From Arthrobacter sp. MYb229 (GTDB lineage Bacteria > Actinomycetota > Actinomycetes > Actinomycetales > Micrococcaceae): DNA of 64,000 nt. Below the pieces are notes generated by a model. That model did not search any database and was not told the origin of the DNA. It saw nothing but the letters and a program-made list of their open reading frames with translations. This document shows positions 26,934 to 40,105 of this stretch, piece by piece. The first letter of the stretch is position 1. Each line of letters opens with the position of its first letter. The DNA lies in NCBI RefSeq assembly GCF_002975405.1, contig NZ_PCPS01000002.1, forward strand, positions 186,001 through 250,000, in the 5' to 3' direction. The translations under genes were made by a program, and so were the position numbers.

Positions 26934-28100
26934 ATGGCACGGAATAACTGGGCTCGTCGAGCGGTAGCCACGTTTGGATCCCTCGCGCTCGTCGGCGCAC
27001 TGGCAGCATGTGGCGGCAGCGGTGCCGGCGGTGGCGCGGGTGCCGAAGGCGAAAGCACGGCCCCGGAGGACATCCAGGTAGGCGTCGCAATGCCAACCGA
27101 AACCTCCGAGCGTTGGATCGCCGACGGTGAGGCCGTGAAGTCGCAGCTTGAAGAAGCCGGCTACGAGGTCTTCATGCAGTTCGCCAACGATGACATCCCG
27201 ACCCAGCAGCAGCAGATCGACCAGATGATCACCAAGGGTGCAGACATCCTCGTGGTCGCTTCGATCGATGGCACCGCACTGTCCAACCAGCTGCAGGCAG
27301 CAGCAGACCAGGACATTCCGATCATCTCCTATGACCGCCTGATCAATGGCACCGAGAACGTCGACTTCTACGTCACCTTCGACAACTACAACGTCGGCGT
27401 GCAGCAGGCCACCTCGCTGCTGACCGGTCTCGGCCTGGTCGACGAGCAGGGCGAAAAGACCGGCAAGAAGGGGCCGCTGAATATCGAGCTCTTCGCCGGA
27501 TCCGTGGATGACAACAACGCCCACTTCTTCTGGAAGGGCGCCATGGAAACCCTCAAGCCATTTATGGATGACGGAACCCTCGTGGTGAAGTCCAAGCAGA
27601 CCAAGATCGAACAGGCAGCTACCCTGCGTTGGTCCCAGGAAGAGGCCCAGAGCCGCATGGAGGACCTGATCACCGCGCACTACGCCGGTGGCAAGACCAA
27701 GATCGACGGCATCCTCTCGCCCTTCGACGGGATCTCCCGCGGCGTGCAGACCGCACTGACCAACGCCGGCTACGGCAAGTCCATCAAGGACGGCCTGCCG
27801 ATCATCTCCGGACAGGATGCCGAAATCGCTTCGGTGAAATTGATCGACGACGGCGTGCAGTACGCGACCATCTTCAAGGACACCCGCAAGCTGGCCTCCC
27901 AGGCAGTATCCGCCGTGAAGTCCTACGCCGAAGGCACCGAGCCGGAAGCCAACGACACCGAATCCTATGACAACGGCAAGAAGGTTGTCCCTTCCTTCCT
28001 GCTGGACTCCGACATCGTGACCGCCGATAACATCGAGTCGCTGCTCGTTGATTCCGGATACTACACCGCCGAAGAGGTCAAGGCAGGACAGACCAAGTAG
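26934..28100 (+). CDS. chvE: Multiple-monosaccharide ABC transporter binding lipoprotein (ChvE family)
   Basis: A lipid-anchored binding protein, 388 residues. The signal peptide ends in lipobox ALAAC (Cys 26), a Gly-rich linker follows, and the mature domain starts IQVGVAMPTETSERWI, a ChvE signature. Further signatures are MITKGADILVVASIDGTAL, ISYDRLINGTENVDFYVTFD (split here only by counting) and VKAGQTK at the end. The ChvE family takes arabinose, xylose, galactose and glucose. The start ATG 26934 follows AGGAGGAAAAG; the long in-frame upstream stretch from 26559 runs through promoter and operator and is not coding. Operator sharing with araBDA makes L-arabinose the likely main ligand. Confidence 0.94.
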   Translation: MARNNWARRAVATFGSLALVGALAACGGSGAGGGAGAEGESTAPEDIQVGVAMPTETSERWIADGEAVKSQLEEAGYEVFMQFANDDIPTQQQQIDQMITKGADILVVASIDGTALSNQLQAAADQDIPIISYDRLINGTENVDFYVTFDNYNVGVQQATSLLTGLGLVDEQGEKTGKKGPLNIELFAGSVDDNNAHFFWKGAMETLKPFMDDGTLVVKSKQTKIEQAATLRWSQEEAQSRMEDLITAHYAGGKTKIDGILSPFDGISRGVQTALTNAGYGKSIKDGLPIISGQDAEIASVKLIDDGVQYATIFKDTRKLASQAVSAVKSYAEGTEPEANDTESYDNGKKVVPSFLLDSDIVTADNIESLLVDSGYYTAEEVKAGQTK

Positions 28101-28113
28101 CAGCCGGTCTTCG

Positions 28114-28153
28114 CTGCGTCGGCGGGATCGCACCGCGCCCCGCCGACGCAGCA
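28114..28153 (+). other. Intercistronic stem-loop between chvE and gguA
   Basis: Arms 28114-28127 and 28140-28153 form a perfect 14-bp GC-rich stem with a 12-nt loop and no T-run. This is the expected place for a structure that keeps the binding-protein message more abundant than the rest of the operon. Confidence 0.7.
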
Positions 28154-28199
28154 GCAGCGCTTCACGCAGTACACAGATCATGACAAGGACGGCTGCACT

Positions 28200-29738
28200 A
28201 TGGACAGCACCATCCTGCAGATGCAGGACATCACCAAGACATTCCCCGGGGTCAAGGCCTTGGACGGAGTAAACCTTTCCGTCCAGCAGGGTGAAATCCA
28301 CGCCATCTGCGGCGAAAACGGGGCCGGGAAATCCACCCTTATGAAGGTGCTTTCCGGCGTCTACCCCCATGGCAGCTATGACGGGAAAATCCTGTTCAAC
28401 GGCCAGGAGCTGAAGGCCTCAAGCATCAAGGATTCCGAGGCCCAGGGCGTGGTGATCATCCACCAGGAATTGGCCCTCGTGCCCTATCTGTCGGTGGCCG
28501 AAAACCTCTTCCTAGGCAACGAGACCAAGCGCGGGGTATTCATCGACTGGAACGAAGCCAACCAGCGGGCAGCCAAGTTATTGGCCCGGGTGGGATTGGC
28601 CGAAACGCCGGTCACCCCGGTAGGCCAGCTCGGCGTCGGCAAGCAGCAGCTGGTGGAGATCGCCAAGGCGTTGAATAAGGACGTCAAGCTGCTCATCCTC
28701 GATGAGCCTACGGCCGCGCTAAATGATGATGACTCCGCACACCTGTTGAATCTGTTGCGTGAACTGCGCGAGCAGGGAATCACCTGCATCATCATCTCGC
28801 ACAAACTCGGCGAGATCGAAGATATTGCCAACAACACCACGATCATCCGTGATGGGCAGACCGTGGAATCCCTGGATATGGCCGACCCCGCCTCGACGCA
28901 GAGCCGCATCATCCAGGGCATGGTGGGCCGCGAGCTGTCGGCACGCTACCCGGAACGCGAACCGGAGATCGGCCAGGTGGTCTTCGAGGTTCGCGACTGG
29001 ACCGTACGCCACCCCACCCAGCACGATCGCATTGTCGTCGACAAGGCCTCGCTGGACGTGCGCGCCGGCGAAATCGTGGGCATCGCCGGGTTGATGGGCG
29101 CCGGACGCACGGAGCTGGCCATGAGCGTATTCGGCCACAGCTACGGCCGCGGGATCTCCGGCACCGTATTGATGGACGGGCGCAAGGTGGACACCTCCAC
29201 CGTGGGCAAGGCCATCAAGGCGGGTATCGCCTACGTGTCCGAGGACCGCAAGAAGTTCGGCCTGAACCTCATCGAGGACATCCGGGTGAACACCACCGCC
29301 GCCGGGCTGGGAAAGATCTCCTCTGCCGGGTTCGTCAACGGCAATAAGGAAATCCAGATTGCCGAGCACTACCGCAAATCGATGCGGATCAAGGCACCGA
29401 GCGTACTGGCGAAAACCGGAAACCTCTCCGGCGGCAACCAGCAGAAGGTTGTCCTGGGCAAATGGCTGCATACCGCCCCCGAGCTGCTGATCCTGGATGA
29501 GCCGACCCGCGGAATCGACGTCGGCGCGAAATACGAGATCTACACGATCATCAATGAGCTGGCGGCCTCCGGCAAGGCGGTCCTGGTGATCTCCTCCGAA
29601 CTGCCCGAATTGCTGGGTATCTGCGACCGCATCTACACCCTTGCCTACGGCCGGATGACCGGCCAACTCCCGCGAAGCGAAGCCACCCAGGAACGCCTCA
29701 TGGAGCTTATGACCATCGAGAAGGAAAACGCCCGATGA
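28200..29738 (+). CDS. gguA: Multiple-monosaccharide ABC transporter ATPase, two ABC domains
   Basis: A 512-residue fused ATPase of the RbsA/XylG/GguA type. The first domain has GENGAGKST (about 38-46), [16 protein letters not shown] as a signature variant, and [11 protein letters not shown]; the second has a degenerate Walker A ([10 protein letters not shown], about 296-305), the signature [15 protein letters not shown] and [20 protein letters not shown]. Having one degenerate site is normal for the family. The stop overlaps the permease start by 4 nt. AAGGA near 28185 provides ribosome binding. Confidence 0.95.
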   Translation: MDSTILQMQDITKTFPGVKALDGVNLSVQQGEIHAICGENGAGKSTLMKVLSGVYPHGSYDGKILFNGQELKASSIKDSEAQGVVIIHQELALVPYLSVAENLFLGNETKRGVFIDWNEANQRAAKLLARVGLAETPVTPVGQLGVGKQQLVEIAKALNKDVKLLILDEPTAALNDDDSAHLLNLLRELREQGITCIIISHKLGEIEDIANNTTIIRDGQTVESLDMADPASTQSRIIQGMVGRELSARYPEREPEIGQVVFEVRDWTVRHPTQHDRIVVDKASLDVRAGEIVGIAGLMGAGRTELAMSVFGHSYGRGISGTVLMDGRKVDTSTVGKAIKAGIAYVSEDRKKFGLNLIEDIRVNTTAAGLGKISSAGFVNGNKEIQIAEHYRKSMRIKAPSVLAKTGNLSGGNQQKVVLGKWLHTAPELLILDEPTRGIDVGAKYEIYTIINELAASGKAVLVISSELPELLGICDRIYTLAYGRMTGQLPRSEATQERLMELMTIEKENAR

Positions 29739-30916
29739 CACTGAAATCCGAGCTGAAAGACATTTTCACCAAGAATCTGCGCACCAGCGGCATCTATATC
29801 GCCTTCGTGCTCATCGTGGTGCTGTTTACCATCATGACCGACGGGTTGCTGCTCAGCCCGATCAACCTGACAAATATCATCCTGCAGTACTCCTACGTGC
29901 TGATCTTGGCCTTGGGCATGATCATGGTCATTGTCGCCGGGCATATCGACCTCTCGGTCGGCTCGCTCGTGGCGCTGACCGGCGCGGTCTCCGCGGTATT
30001 GGTCATCAAAACCGGGGCCCCGTGGTGGGTAGGCATTCTCGCCGCGGTAGCGGTGGGCGCGCTGTGCGGTGTGTGGCAGGGATTCTGGGTGGCTTATGTA
30101 GGCATTCCGGCTTTCATCGTCACCTTGGCCGGCATGCTGCTCTTCCGCGGGTTGACCTATGAGGTGCTGAACAACGTTTCACTTTCCCCCTTCCCTGGCG
30201 AATACCAGGAGGTGGCCGGTGGCTTCCTCAATGGCTTGCTCGGCGGCTACGGCTTCGACATGTTCACCGTGCTCATCGGTGTGGTCGCGGTGGCCGGTTT
30301 GGTTTGGTCCCAGTATTCCACCCGCCGTGGACGCGTGAAGTTCGGCCAGGATGTCGAGTCGATGGCCATGTTCATCGCGAAGAACGCGCTGGCCGCCATC
30401 GTGATCCTCTGGTTCTTCTGGCAGATCTCCATCAGCCGCGGCATGCCGATTGTGCTGATGATCCTGGGCGTGCTGGTGATCGGCTACCACGTGCTGACCA
30501 CGCGGACCGTCTTTGGCCGCCACATCTACGCGATCGGTGGCAACCTCTCGGCCGCGCGCCTTTCCGGCGTGAACGTCAAGAAGGTCAACTTCTGGATCTT
30601 CGTGAATATGGGCATGCTCGCCGGTATCGCCGGTGCGGTGTTCTCCTCGCGTTCCAACGGGGCGCAGCCCGGCGCGGGCAATATGTTTGAGCTTGATGCA
30701 ATTGCCGCCTGTTTCATCGGTGGCGCCTCGACCACCGGTGGTGTGGGCCGGGTGACCGGCGCGATTGTCGGTGGCCTGGTGATGGCGGTGCTCTCCAACG
30801 GCATGCAGCTGATGGGTGTTGGCGCTTCCACGCAGCAGATCGTCAAGGGCCTGGTGCTGCTGCTCGCGGTGGCCTTCGACATCTACAACAAGCGCCGCGC
30901 AGGTGCGGGCAACTAG
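29735..30916 (+). CDS. gguB: Multiple-monosaccharide ABC transporter permease
   Basis: A 393-residue membrane protein of the XylH/GguB class with about 10 helices. Markers are [20 protein letters not shown] (about 68-87), [19 protein letters not shown], and [20 protein letters not shown] near the C-terminus. It overlaps gguA by ATGA, which indicates translational coupling, and precedes galM by about 90 nt containing a hairpin. Confidence 0.95.
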   Translation: MTLKSELKDIFTKNLRTSGIYIAFVLIVVLFTIMTDGLLLSPINLTNIILQYSYVLILALGMIMVIVAGHIDLSVGSLVALTGAVSAVLVIKTGAPWWVGILAAVAVGALCGVWQGFWVAYVGIPAFIVTLAGMLLFRGLTYEVLNNVSLSPFPGEYQEVAGGFLNGLLGGYGFDMFTVLIGVVAVAGLVWSQYSTRRGRVKFGQDVESMAMFIAKNALAAIVILWFFWQISISRGMPIVLMILGVLVIGYHVLTTRTVFGRHIYAIGGNLSAARLSGVNVKKVNFWIFVNMGMLAGIAGAVFSSRSNGAQPGAGNMFELDAIAACFIGGASTTGGVGRVTGAIVGGLVMAVLSNGMQLMGVGASTQQIVKGLVLLLAVAFDIYNKRRAGAGN

Positions 30917-30934
30917 CATTTGATTAGCGCCAGG

Positions 30935-30964
30935 GGCCCTCTCGCACGCAATTGCGGGAGGGCC
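30935..30964 (+). terminator. Hairpin between gguB and galM
   Basis: Arms 30935-30946 and 30953-30964 pair over 12 bp with one mismatch. There is no T-run, so read-through into galM is likely, perhaps at reduced level. Confidence 0.45.
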
Positions 30965-31008
30965 TGTGCGTGCCCGATGGTTTCCCAGCACAGCAGAAGG
31001 ATGACGAA

Positions 31009-31953
31009 ATGGATCGCCAAGCAATGCCGCAGCAGGACACCGCCAACGGAACGGTGCTCACGCTGCGAGCCCACGGCTTCACCGCGCAGCTGGCCACGGT
31101 GGGCGCCACACTGGTGTCCCTGGACTACGGTGGCCGCCCGCTGGTGCGCGCCTTCGATCCGCATGGCGCGCGCCCGGTGTTCTCCGGCGCCATCCTGGCC
31201 CCCTGGCCCAACCGGGTGATCAACGGGGCCTACCACTGGGAAGGCCAGGAGCTGCAGTTGCCGATCACCGAGCCGGAGCGCGGCCACGCGCTGCACGGCC
31301 TGGTGGCCGATACCAGCTTCGAGATCACCGGGCGCCGCGGCAGCTCCGCCCAGTTGCGCACCGTGATCGCCCCGAACCCCGGCTACCCCTATGAGGTGCA
31401 GCTGGTGATCGACTACCGGCTGGAAGCCGGCGGGCTGCGCACCATCGCCACCGCCACCAACCTCGGGCAGGGCACCGCGCCCTTCGCCTGGGGTTCGCAC
31501 GCCTACCTGGTCGCACCGGGCAAGAAGGCGGATGAATGGACTTTCACCCTGCCAGCCGGCAAGGTGCAGCTCACCGACGGCGCGCGCCTGCTGCCGCGGG
31601 AGGTGGTTCAGGTGGCTGGCACCGAGCTGGATTTCCGCACCCCGAAGCCGATCGGGGACCTCTTCATCGATCATGCCTACACTTCCCTGGCCGCCGACGC
31701 GGACGGCTCATTCAGCGCATCGATCACCGACACCAAGGGCCTCGGGTCGCAGATCACCTGGGACGAAGCCTGCCCGTGGGTCCAGATCCACACCGCAGAC
31801 CGCGATGATCCGGCGCTTGACCGCACCGGGCTGGCCATCGAGCCGATGACCTGCCCGCCCGGCGGCTTCAACTCCGGCCAGGACGTCATCGCGCTGGCCC
31901 CGGGCGCCAGCCATGAAGCCAGCTGGCTGATTGGCCCGGTCCAGCCGCGATGA
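31009..31953 (+). CDS. galM: Aldose 1-epimerase
   Basis: A mutarotase of 314 residues that interconverts alpha and beta anomers of aldoses (galactose, arabinose, glucose). Typical segments are FSGAILAPWPNRVINGAYHW (about 62-81), a histidine in ERGHALHGLV, the catalytic-side histidine in WGSHAYL, and the late CPWVQIHTADRDD with AIEPMTCPPGGFNSG. AGAAGGA supports ATG 31009; the upstream in-frame start at 30952 lies in the preceding hairpin. Position at the end of the arabinose-regulated importer operon, and next to lacZ on the other strand, suits either sugar. Confidence 0.92.
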   Translation: MDRQAMPQQDTANGTVLTLRAHGFTAQLATVGATLVSLDYGGRPLVRAFDPHGARPVFSGAILAPWPNRVINGAYHWEGQELQLPITEPERGHALHGLVADTSFEITGRRGSSAQLRTVIAPNPGYPYEVQLVIDYRLEAGGLRTIATATNLGQGTAPFAWGSHAYLVAPGKKADEWTFTLPAGKVQLTDGARLLPREVVQVAGTELDFRTPKPIGDLFIDHAYTSLAADADGSFSASITDTKGLGSQITWDEACPWVQIHTADRDDPALDRTGLAIEPMTCPPGGFNSGQDVIALAPGASHEASWLIGPVQPR

Positions 31954-31974
31954 GCGGCAGGGAAGTTCGCGGCG

Positions 31975-35971
<3,997 letters not shown>

Positions 35972-35975
<4 letters not shown>

Positions 35976-36904
35976 GAGGACTTCCTATTGGTCAGGCGCA
36001 GGAAGGCGAATGAGAGCGCGAATGCGGCCAAGGCAATGAGAACGGATTGCGCAGCCGCAACATTGTAGTCGTTGTAGGCGAACGCGGTTGTGTAGGCGGA
36101 AAGGTTAGGGGTGTATTGGCTGTCGATGGCGGGTGCGACACTCATGAGAACTTGCGCTTCGGCGAAAAGCTGCAAGGTGCCAATGATGGAGAAGACCGTG
36201 GTCAAGACCAGTGCCGGGCTGATGAGCGGCAGCTGGATATGCCATGCCACACGCAGTGGACCCGCCCCGTCCAAGCGTGCGGCTTCGTAGATCTCGCCGG
36301 GAATTGCCTTGAGCTGCGCGATGACGATCAGCATGTTGTAGCCCGTGTAGCTCCATGTCACGATGTTGGCGATGGACCACAAGATGCTCTGTGGCCCGAG
36401 GAAATCGACTTCCAAGCCGACGGCTGAGGCGGCATCGATGATCGGGCTCAGGCCGGGAACATAGAGGAATGACCAGAGGATAGTGGCAATGACCCCCGGC
36501 ACGCCGTAGGGCAGGAAGTACGCCGCCCGGAAAAAGGCCGGCCATTTGGCGCTCGCCGACTCAAGCAGCAGAGCCAGGACCGTGCAAAGAAGGATCATGA
36601 TGGGAACCTGCACGATGCCGAACACGATCATGCGGCCAATCGAAGCAACGAAGGCTTCGTCTCCCAGGGCTTGCGCGTAATTGCCGAATCCAGCGAATTC
36701 GCTGTGCACGCCGGCTTCTCCGAACAATCCGCGCCGTGTGATACGGGTGAAGCTGGCTTGTATGGCTGCAATGATGGGCAAGATGAAAGTCAGGGTGAAG
36801 AGCGCGAGGAAAGGCGCGAGCAACAGCCACGGGGCGAGCTCAAACCTGCTTGGTGAGGGACCACGTTTTCTCCGGGTGCCTCGGGTGATGGTCGGCGTGC
36901 TCAC
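35972..36904 (-). CDS. Carbohydrate ABC transporter permease (MalF class)
   Basis: A 310-residue membrane protein with six helices; the EAA loop reads IYEAARLDGAGPLRVAWHIQLPLISPAL. I place the start at GTG 36904, preceded on the minus strand by AAGGAGG with good spacing and overlapping the binding-protein stop by 4 nt (GTGA). An in-frame start at 37066 would lie wholly inside the binding-protein gene. It pairs with the MalG-type permease in a heterodimer. Confidence 0.93.
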
Positions 36905-38241
36905 GATGCCTCCTTGCGGATCTTCAGGCCCTTGTTGCGGAATGCCGCAATGATTTCCTGCTCTGCGGATACCACCGAATCGACCAAGCTGGTTCCGGCG
37001 GCTTTCCGGCGGAATCCGTCGGAAAGGATATTGAAGGATTGCTGGGTGACCGGCCACCAGCTCCAATTGGGATTCTGCGATTTGCTGGCTGGGACAATGA
37101 CTTGCTTGTTGTACGATTGCCCGCCGAAGAATTCGGAGGGGCCTTCGCGCGACTCGCCGATGATGCCCGGAACCGGTGACCAGCCAATGCCGCTGTGCGC
37201 GATTTCGTTGCTGATCCCGGCTTCCGTGGACGTCATCCAGGCGGCGAACTCCAAGGCCTCATGCGGATGGCGGCTATTAGCCAGAACCGCAACCGTCGAT
37301 CCGCCCAGGTAGCTGGAGCCGTATCCGCCCGGGGTCCACTTCGGCATCGATGCGACCCTCCATTTGCCCTGTCCGCCAGCGACAGAGCTGACAAGCGCAT
37401 CAGCCCAGTTCCCACTGGTGACAGAGGCGAGCTGGCCGGATGCAGCCGCAGCATACCAAGACGGGCTGAAGGGCGAGATCGCGGTAGTTACGACATCTTC
37501 GTCGATGGCCCGGTCGAAGAACCTGGCGACTTCCAGTGTTGCGTCGTCGGTCATATTAATGACCCAGCCGTCGTCGGATGGCCGAAGCCATTGGGCTCCT
37601 GCTTGTGCCGCGTAGGACACGAAGTAGGAGGCATCACTGAGGGAGAAGCAGTCGATGTAGCTGTTGGCTTGACGCAGTTCTGACCCGATCTCGGCCCATT
37701 GCGCCCATGTTTCCGGGGCGACGGCGCCGACTTTGTCCAGAGTTTCTGGCTGGTAGAACATTGCCATCGGCCCGGAATCCTGAGGCATGCCGAATATTCC
37801 GTTGGGAAAACTGACCTGGCCCCACAGTGACGGATCATATCGGTGAGCGTACTGCTGCGCACCGTATGCCGCGAGATCCACGACGCCATTGACGAGCATG
37901 AACTCCGGGAGGGTGCGGAATTCGATTTGGGCCAGATCGGGTCCTCCGCCTGCTGCGAGAGCAGAGTAGAGCTTTGGGTATCCGCCTTGATTTCCACTGG
38001 GGATCCAAACCGCCTCAACATGGATATTCGGATGCATGGCGTTGAAAGCATCTGCGACTCGCTGGATATCCTTGAGCCAGCTCCAATATGTCAGCCTGAC
38101 TTTTTCTCCTGGGGCGGCCGGCGCAATGGTTGGCATGGCATCTGCAGACCGGGGGCCTGCGGTGCCGCATGCAGTCATTACGCCCAGGGCGGCGGCGCCC
38201 AGGCCGGCCTTGAGAAGGCGGCGTCTTGTTGTCAATGGCAT
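36901..38241 (-). CDS. Carbohydrate ABC transporter binding lipoprotein with Tat signal
   Basis: A 446-residue extracellular sugar-binding protein (SBP_bac_1 class). The N-terminus TTRRRLLKAGLGAAALG has a twin-arginine motif, followed by lipobox VMTAC (Cys about 25), so it is exported folded by Tat and then lipid-anchored. The mature part starts VRLTYWSWLKDIQRVADAFN, typical of the family, and includes PDLAQIEFRTLPEFM. It heads the operon for two permeases and beta-galactosidase. Lactose or a plant galactoside is the probable ligand by context. Confidence 0.92.
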   Translation of the reverse strand: MPLTTRRRLLKAGLGAAALGVMTACGTAGPRSADAMPTIAPAAPGEKVRLTYWSWLKDIQRVADAFNAMHPNIHVEAVWIPSGNQGGYPKLYSALAAGGGPDLAQIEFRTLPEFMLVNGVVDLAAYGAQQYAHRYDPSLWGQVSFPNGIFGMPQDSGPMAMFYQPETLDKVGAVAPETWAQWAEIGSELRQANSYIDCFSLSDASYFVSYAAQAGAQWLRPSDDGWVINMTDDATLEVARFFDRAIDEDVVTTAISPFSPSWYAAAASGQLASVTSGNWADALVSSVAGGQGKWRVASMPKWTPGGYGSSYLGGSTVAVLANSRHPHEALEFAAWMTSTEAGISNEIAHSGIGWSPVPGIIGESREGPSEFFGGQSYNKQVIVPASKSQNPNWSWWPVTQQSFNILSDGFRRKAAGTSLVDSVVSAEQEIIAAFRNKGLKIRKEAS

Positions 38242-38321
38242 CCGTGCTCACTTAAAAGTAGTTTTCTTTATGGTGCCCGGGACGAGGGCATGTGAAATAG
38301 GTTACTGCAAAAATAGAGTGA

Positions 38322-38420
38322 TTACTCAGTTTTGGTCAAATTTCTTGTTTGCCGATCATGCTGGCTTGCTAGGCCGATGCATCATTTTCGAATACTGCTG
38401 GGCCTACCTACACTGAGTAA
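38322..38420. promoter_or_regulatory. Inverted 9-bp sites in the TetR / galactoside operon divergent promoter
   Basis: TTACTCAGT (38322-38330) and its exact reverse complement ACTGAGTAA (38412-38420) lie 90 bp apart, the second touching the GTG start of the TetR gene. They are candidate operators, one for each direction of transcription, for the TetR protein. Confidence 0.5.
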
Positions 38421-38422
38421 CT

Positions 38423-39025
38423 GTGACGAGCAATGAATCCGGCCGCCGCCGGCGCGGTCCATATGCCAAATCTGCAGCCCGAAGGGAACAGATCGCCCAG
38501 GCTGCCCTCCAGGTATTCGGCGCGCGGGGGTATCGCGGCGGAACTGTGCAGGATGTTGCCGACGCGGCAGGCATGAGCCAAACCAGCGTTTTGCACCACT
38601 ATCCGAACAAGCAGGAACTTCTCATTGCCGCTCTCAAGCGCCGCGACGCCGTCACCGACGGCACGCCGGGCACTGGTGAGCGCTTTGCCCAGTCCATTGT
38701 CGAGCAAGCGCAATTCAACGAGGGTGCCGCGGAGTTGATCGAGCTCTACGCAGCCCTTTGCGGGGAATCAACCACTTCTGATCATCCGGCGCGCTCGTAT
38801 TTCGAGGCCCGCTTCGAGCGCTTGCGCGGCGAGTACGGCGCTGAATTCGAATTCATGAAGAGCATTGGTCGGCTGCGCCCCGGGGTGGACCCGCATGTGG
38901 CGGGAGCGTCGCTGCTGGCCCTGTGGGACGGGATCCAAGTGCAGTGGCTCTTGTCTCCCGACGATGTTGACATGGCTGGCACCCTCAAGGCGTATCTGGA
39001 CCTGGTCATTTTGCCTGAATCATGA
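38423..39025 (+). CDS. TetR-family regulator of the galactoside operon
   Basis: A 200-residue TetR protein with helix-turn-helix segment GGTVQDVADAAGMSQTSVLHHYPNKQELL (about 36-64) and a C-terminal ligand domain. The GTG start has no clear ribosome site, so translation may be leaderless or weak. It is divergent from the binding-protein/lacZ operon with only 181 nt between, so that operon is its natural target. TetR control of a lacZ operon is less common than LacI control. Its ligand is unknown. Confidence 0.88.
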   Translation: MTSNESGRRRRGPYAKSAARREQIAQAALQVFGARGYRGGTVQDVADAAGMSQTSVLHHYPNKQELLIAALKRRDAVTDGTPGTGERFAQSIVEQAQFNEGAAELIELYAALCGESTTSDHPARSYFEARFERLRGEYGAEFEFMKSIGRLRPGVDPHVAGASLLALWDGIQVQWLLSPDDVDMAGTLKAYLDLVILPES

Positions 39026-39217
39026 GGGGTGTTTGCCGAAATTGGCTCCGGGGCGCCGTAGCCGCGCGAAAATCCAGCTCCCCACTGCGCGCGGACTTGG
39101 CGCAAGCAGGGCGAAGCACTTGCAGCGGCACGCCGGAGCGATGATCCCGAAGTATTTTCGGGGCTGATATCTACGTTCTCGGGCTGCCCGGCAAGTGGAC
39201 GGTTCTGGTTGAAAATA

Positions 39218-39256
39218 TGTTCAAATGTGTTCAAATATGTTTGAGTGTGTTTGAAT
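39218..39256 (+). repeat. Four 10-bp-phased operator repeats before the deoR-gal operon
   Basis: TGTTCAAAT (39218), TGTTCAAAT (39228), TGTTTGAG (39238) and TGTTTGAAT (39248) follow one another with an exact 10-nt period, so all face the same side of the helix. Tandem, helically phased repeats are characteristic of DeoR-family operators. They lie 58-96 nt before the DeoR gene start. Confidence 0.85.
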
Positions 39257-39313
39257 TAGGGTTGTATCGCTTTACGGAGCGTGTTATTTCAACCTGTCTG
39301 CCAAGGAGTCCCG

Positions 39314-40105
39314 ATGAGCGAGAACTTCCCAACCCAGCGTCGACGGCGGATTCTGGATAGAGTTCGTGCCAACGGTGCAGTCAAGGTAGCCCAGTTGGCT
39401 GAGGAATTTGGCGTTTCGCACATGACAGTGCGCCGTGACCTGGACCGCCTGGTCAAGGACGGCGAATTGCATAAGGTCCACGGAGGCGCACTGCTCCAGG
39501 AATCTGCGTCTGCTGAAGAGCCGGGATTCCAGCGCAAGTCAACTCTGCAGTTGCCGCAGAAGGCGGCCATTGCCCGTGCGGCGGCGCAAATGGTTGAACC
39601 AGGAATGTCCATCTCCCTTACGTCGGGGACTACGACCTATGAGGTGGCCCGTCTGCTGCGGGCAGTTCCCGACCTCACGATTGTGACCAACTCTCCGCGC
39701 ATCGCCGACCTCCTACAAGATGCCCCGGCTGCAGGCCAGACCGTGCAGCTCACCGGTGGCCTGCGAACGGTATCCGACGCGTTGGTCGGTCCACTGGCCA
39801 CTGCGGCCCTGCGGACACTGCACGTCGACCGATGCTTCATGGGGGTCCACGGGTTCAGCGTCCAGGACGGAATCACGACACCGAACATGCTCGAGGTGGA
39901 AGTCAATCGACTTTTCCTGGAACGCTGTGACAGCCGCGTGGTCGTCGCGGATTCCAGCAAATGGTGCTTGGCCGGTTTGTACTCCAGTGCTCCATTGCAC
40001 GAAATCGACACACTCGTCAGCGACGACGGCTTGGACGAGACGGCCGTCGAGGAACTCCGCCAGCACATCGAGAACTTGAAAATTGAAAAGGTGGTCGAAT
40101 CATGA
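39314..40105 (+). CDS. DeoR/GlpR-family regulator of the Leloir operon
   Basis: A 263-residue regulator. The N-terminal winged helix reads RRRRILDRVRANGAVKVAQL and FGVSHMTVRRDLDRLVKDGELHKVHGGAL, the DeoR signature; the C-terminal sugar-phosphate sensor domain (DeoRC, about 75-250) has LTSGTTTYEVA and DRCFMGVHGFS. AAGGAG supports ATG 39314 instead of the GTG at 39281. It overlaps galT by 4 nt, so regulator and enzymes share one transcript, and phased repeats upstream indicate autoregulation. A galactose-derived phosphate is the expected inducer. Confidence 0.92.
   Translation: MSENFPTQRRRRILDRVRANGAVKVAQLAEEFGVSHMTVRRDLDRLVKDGELHKVHGGALLQESASAEEPGFQRKSTLQLPQKAAIARAAAQMVEPGMSISLTSGTTTYEVARLLRAVPDLTIVTNSPRIADLLQDAPAAGQTVQLTGGLRTVSDALVGPLATAALRTLHVDRCFMGVHGFSVQDGITTPNMLEVEVNRLFLERCDSRVVVADSSKWCLAGLYSSAPLHEIDTLVSDDGLDETAVEELRQHIENLKIEKVVES

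Noticed and set aside
39146-39162. CCCGAA/TTCGGG hairpin after the TetR gene
   Set aside because: Only a 6-bp stem with no T-run; too weak to call a terminator.
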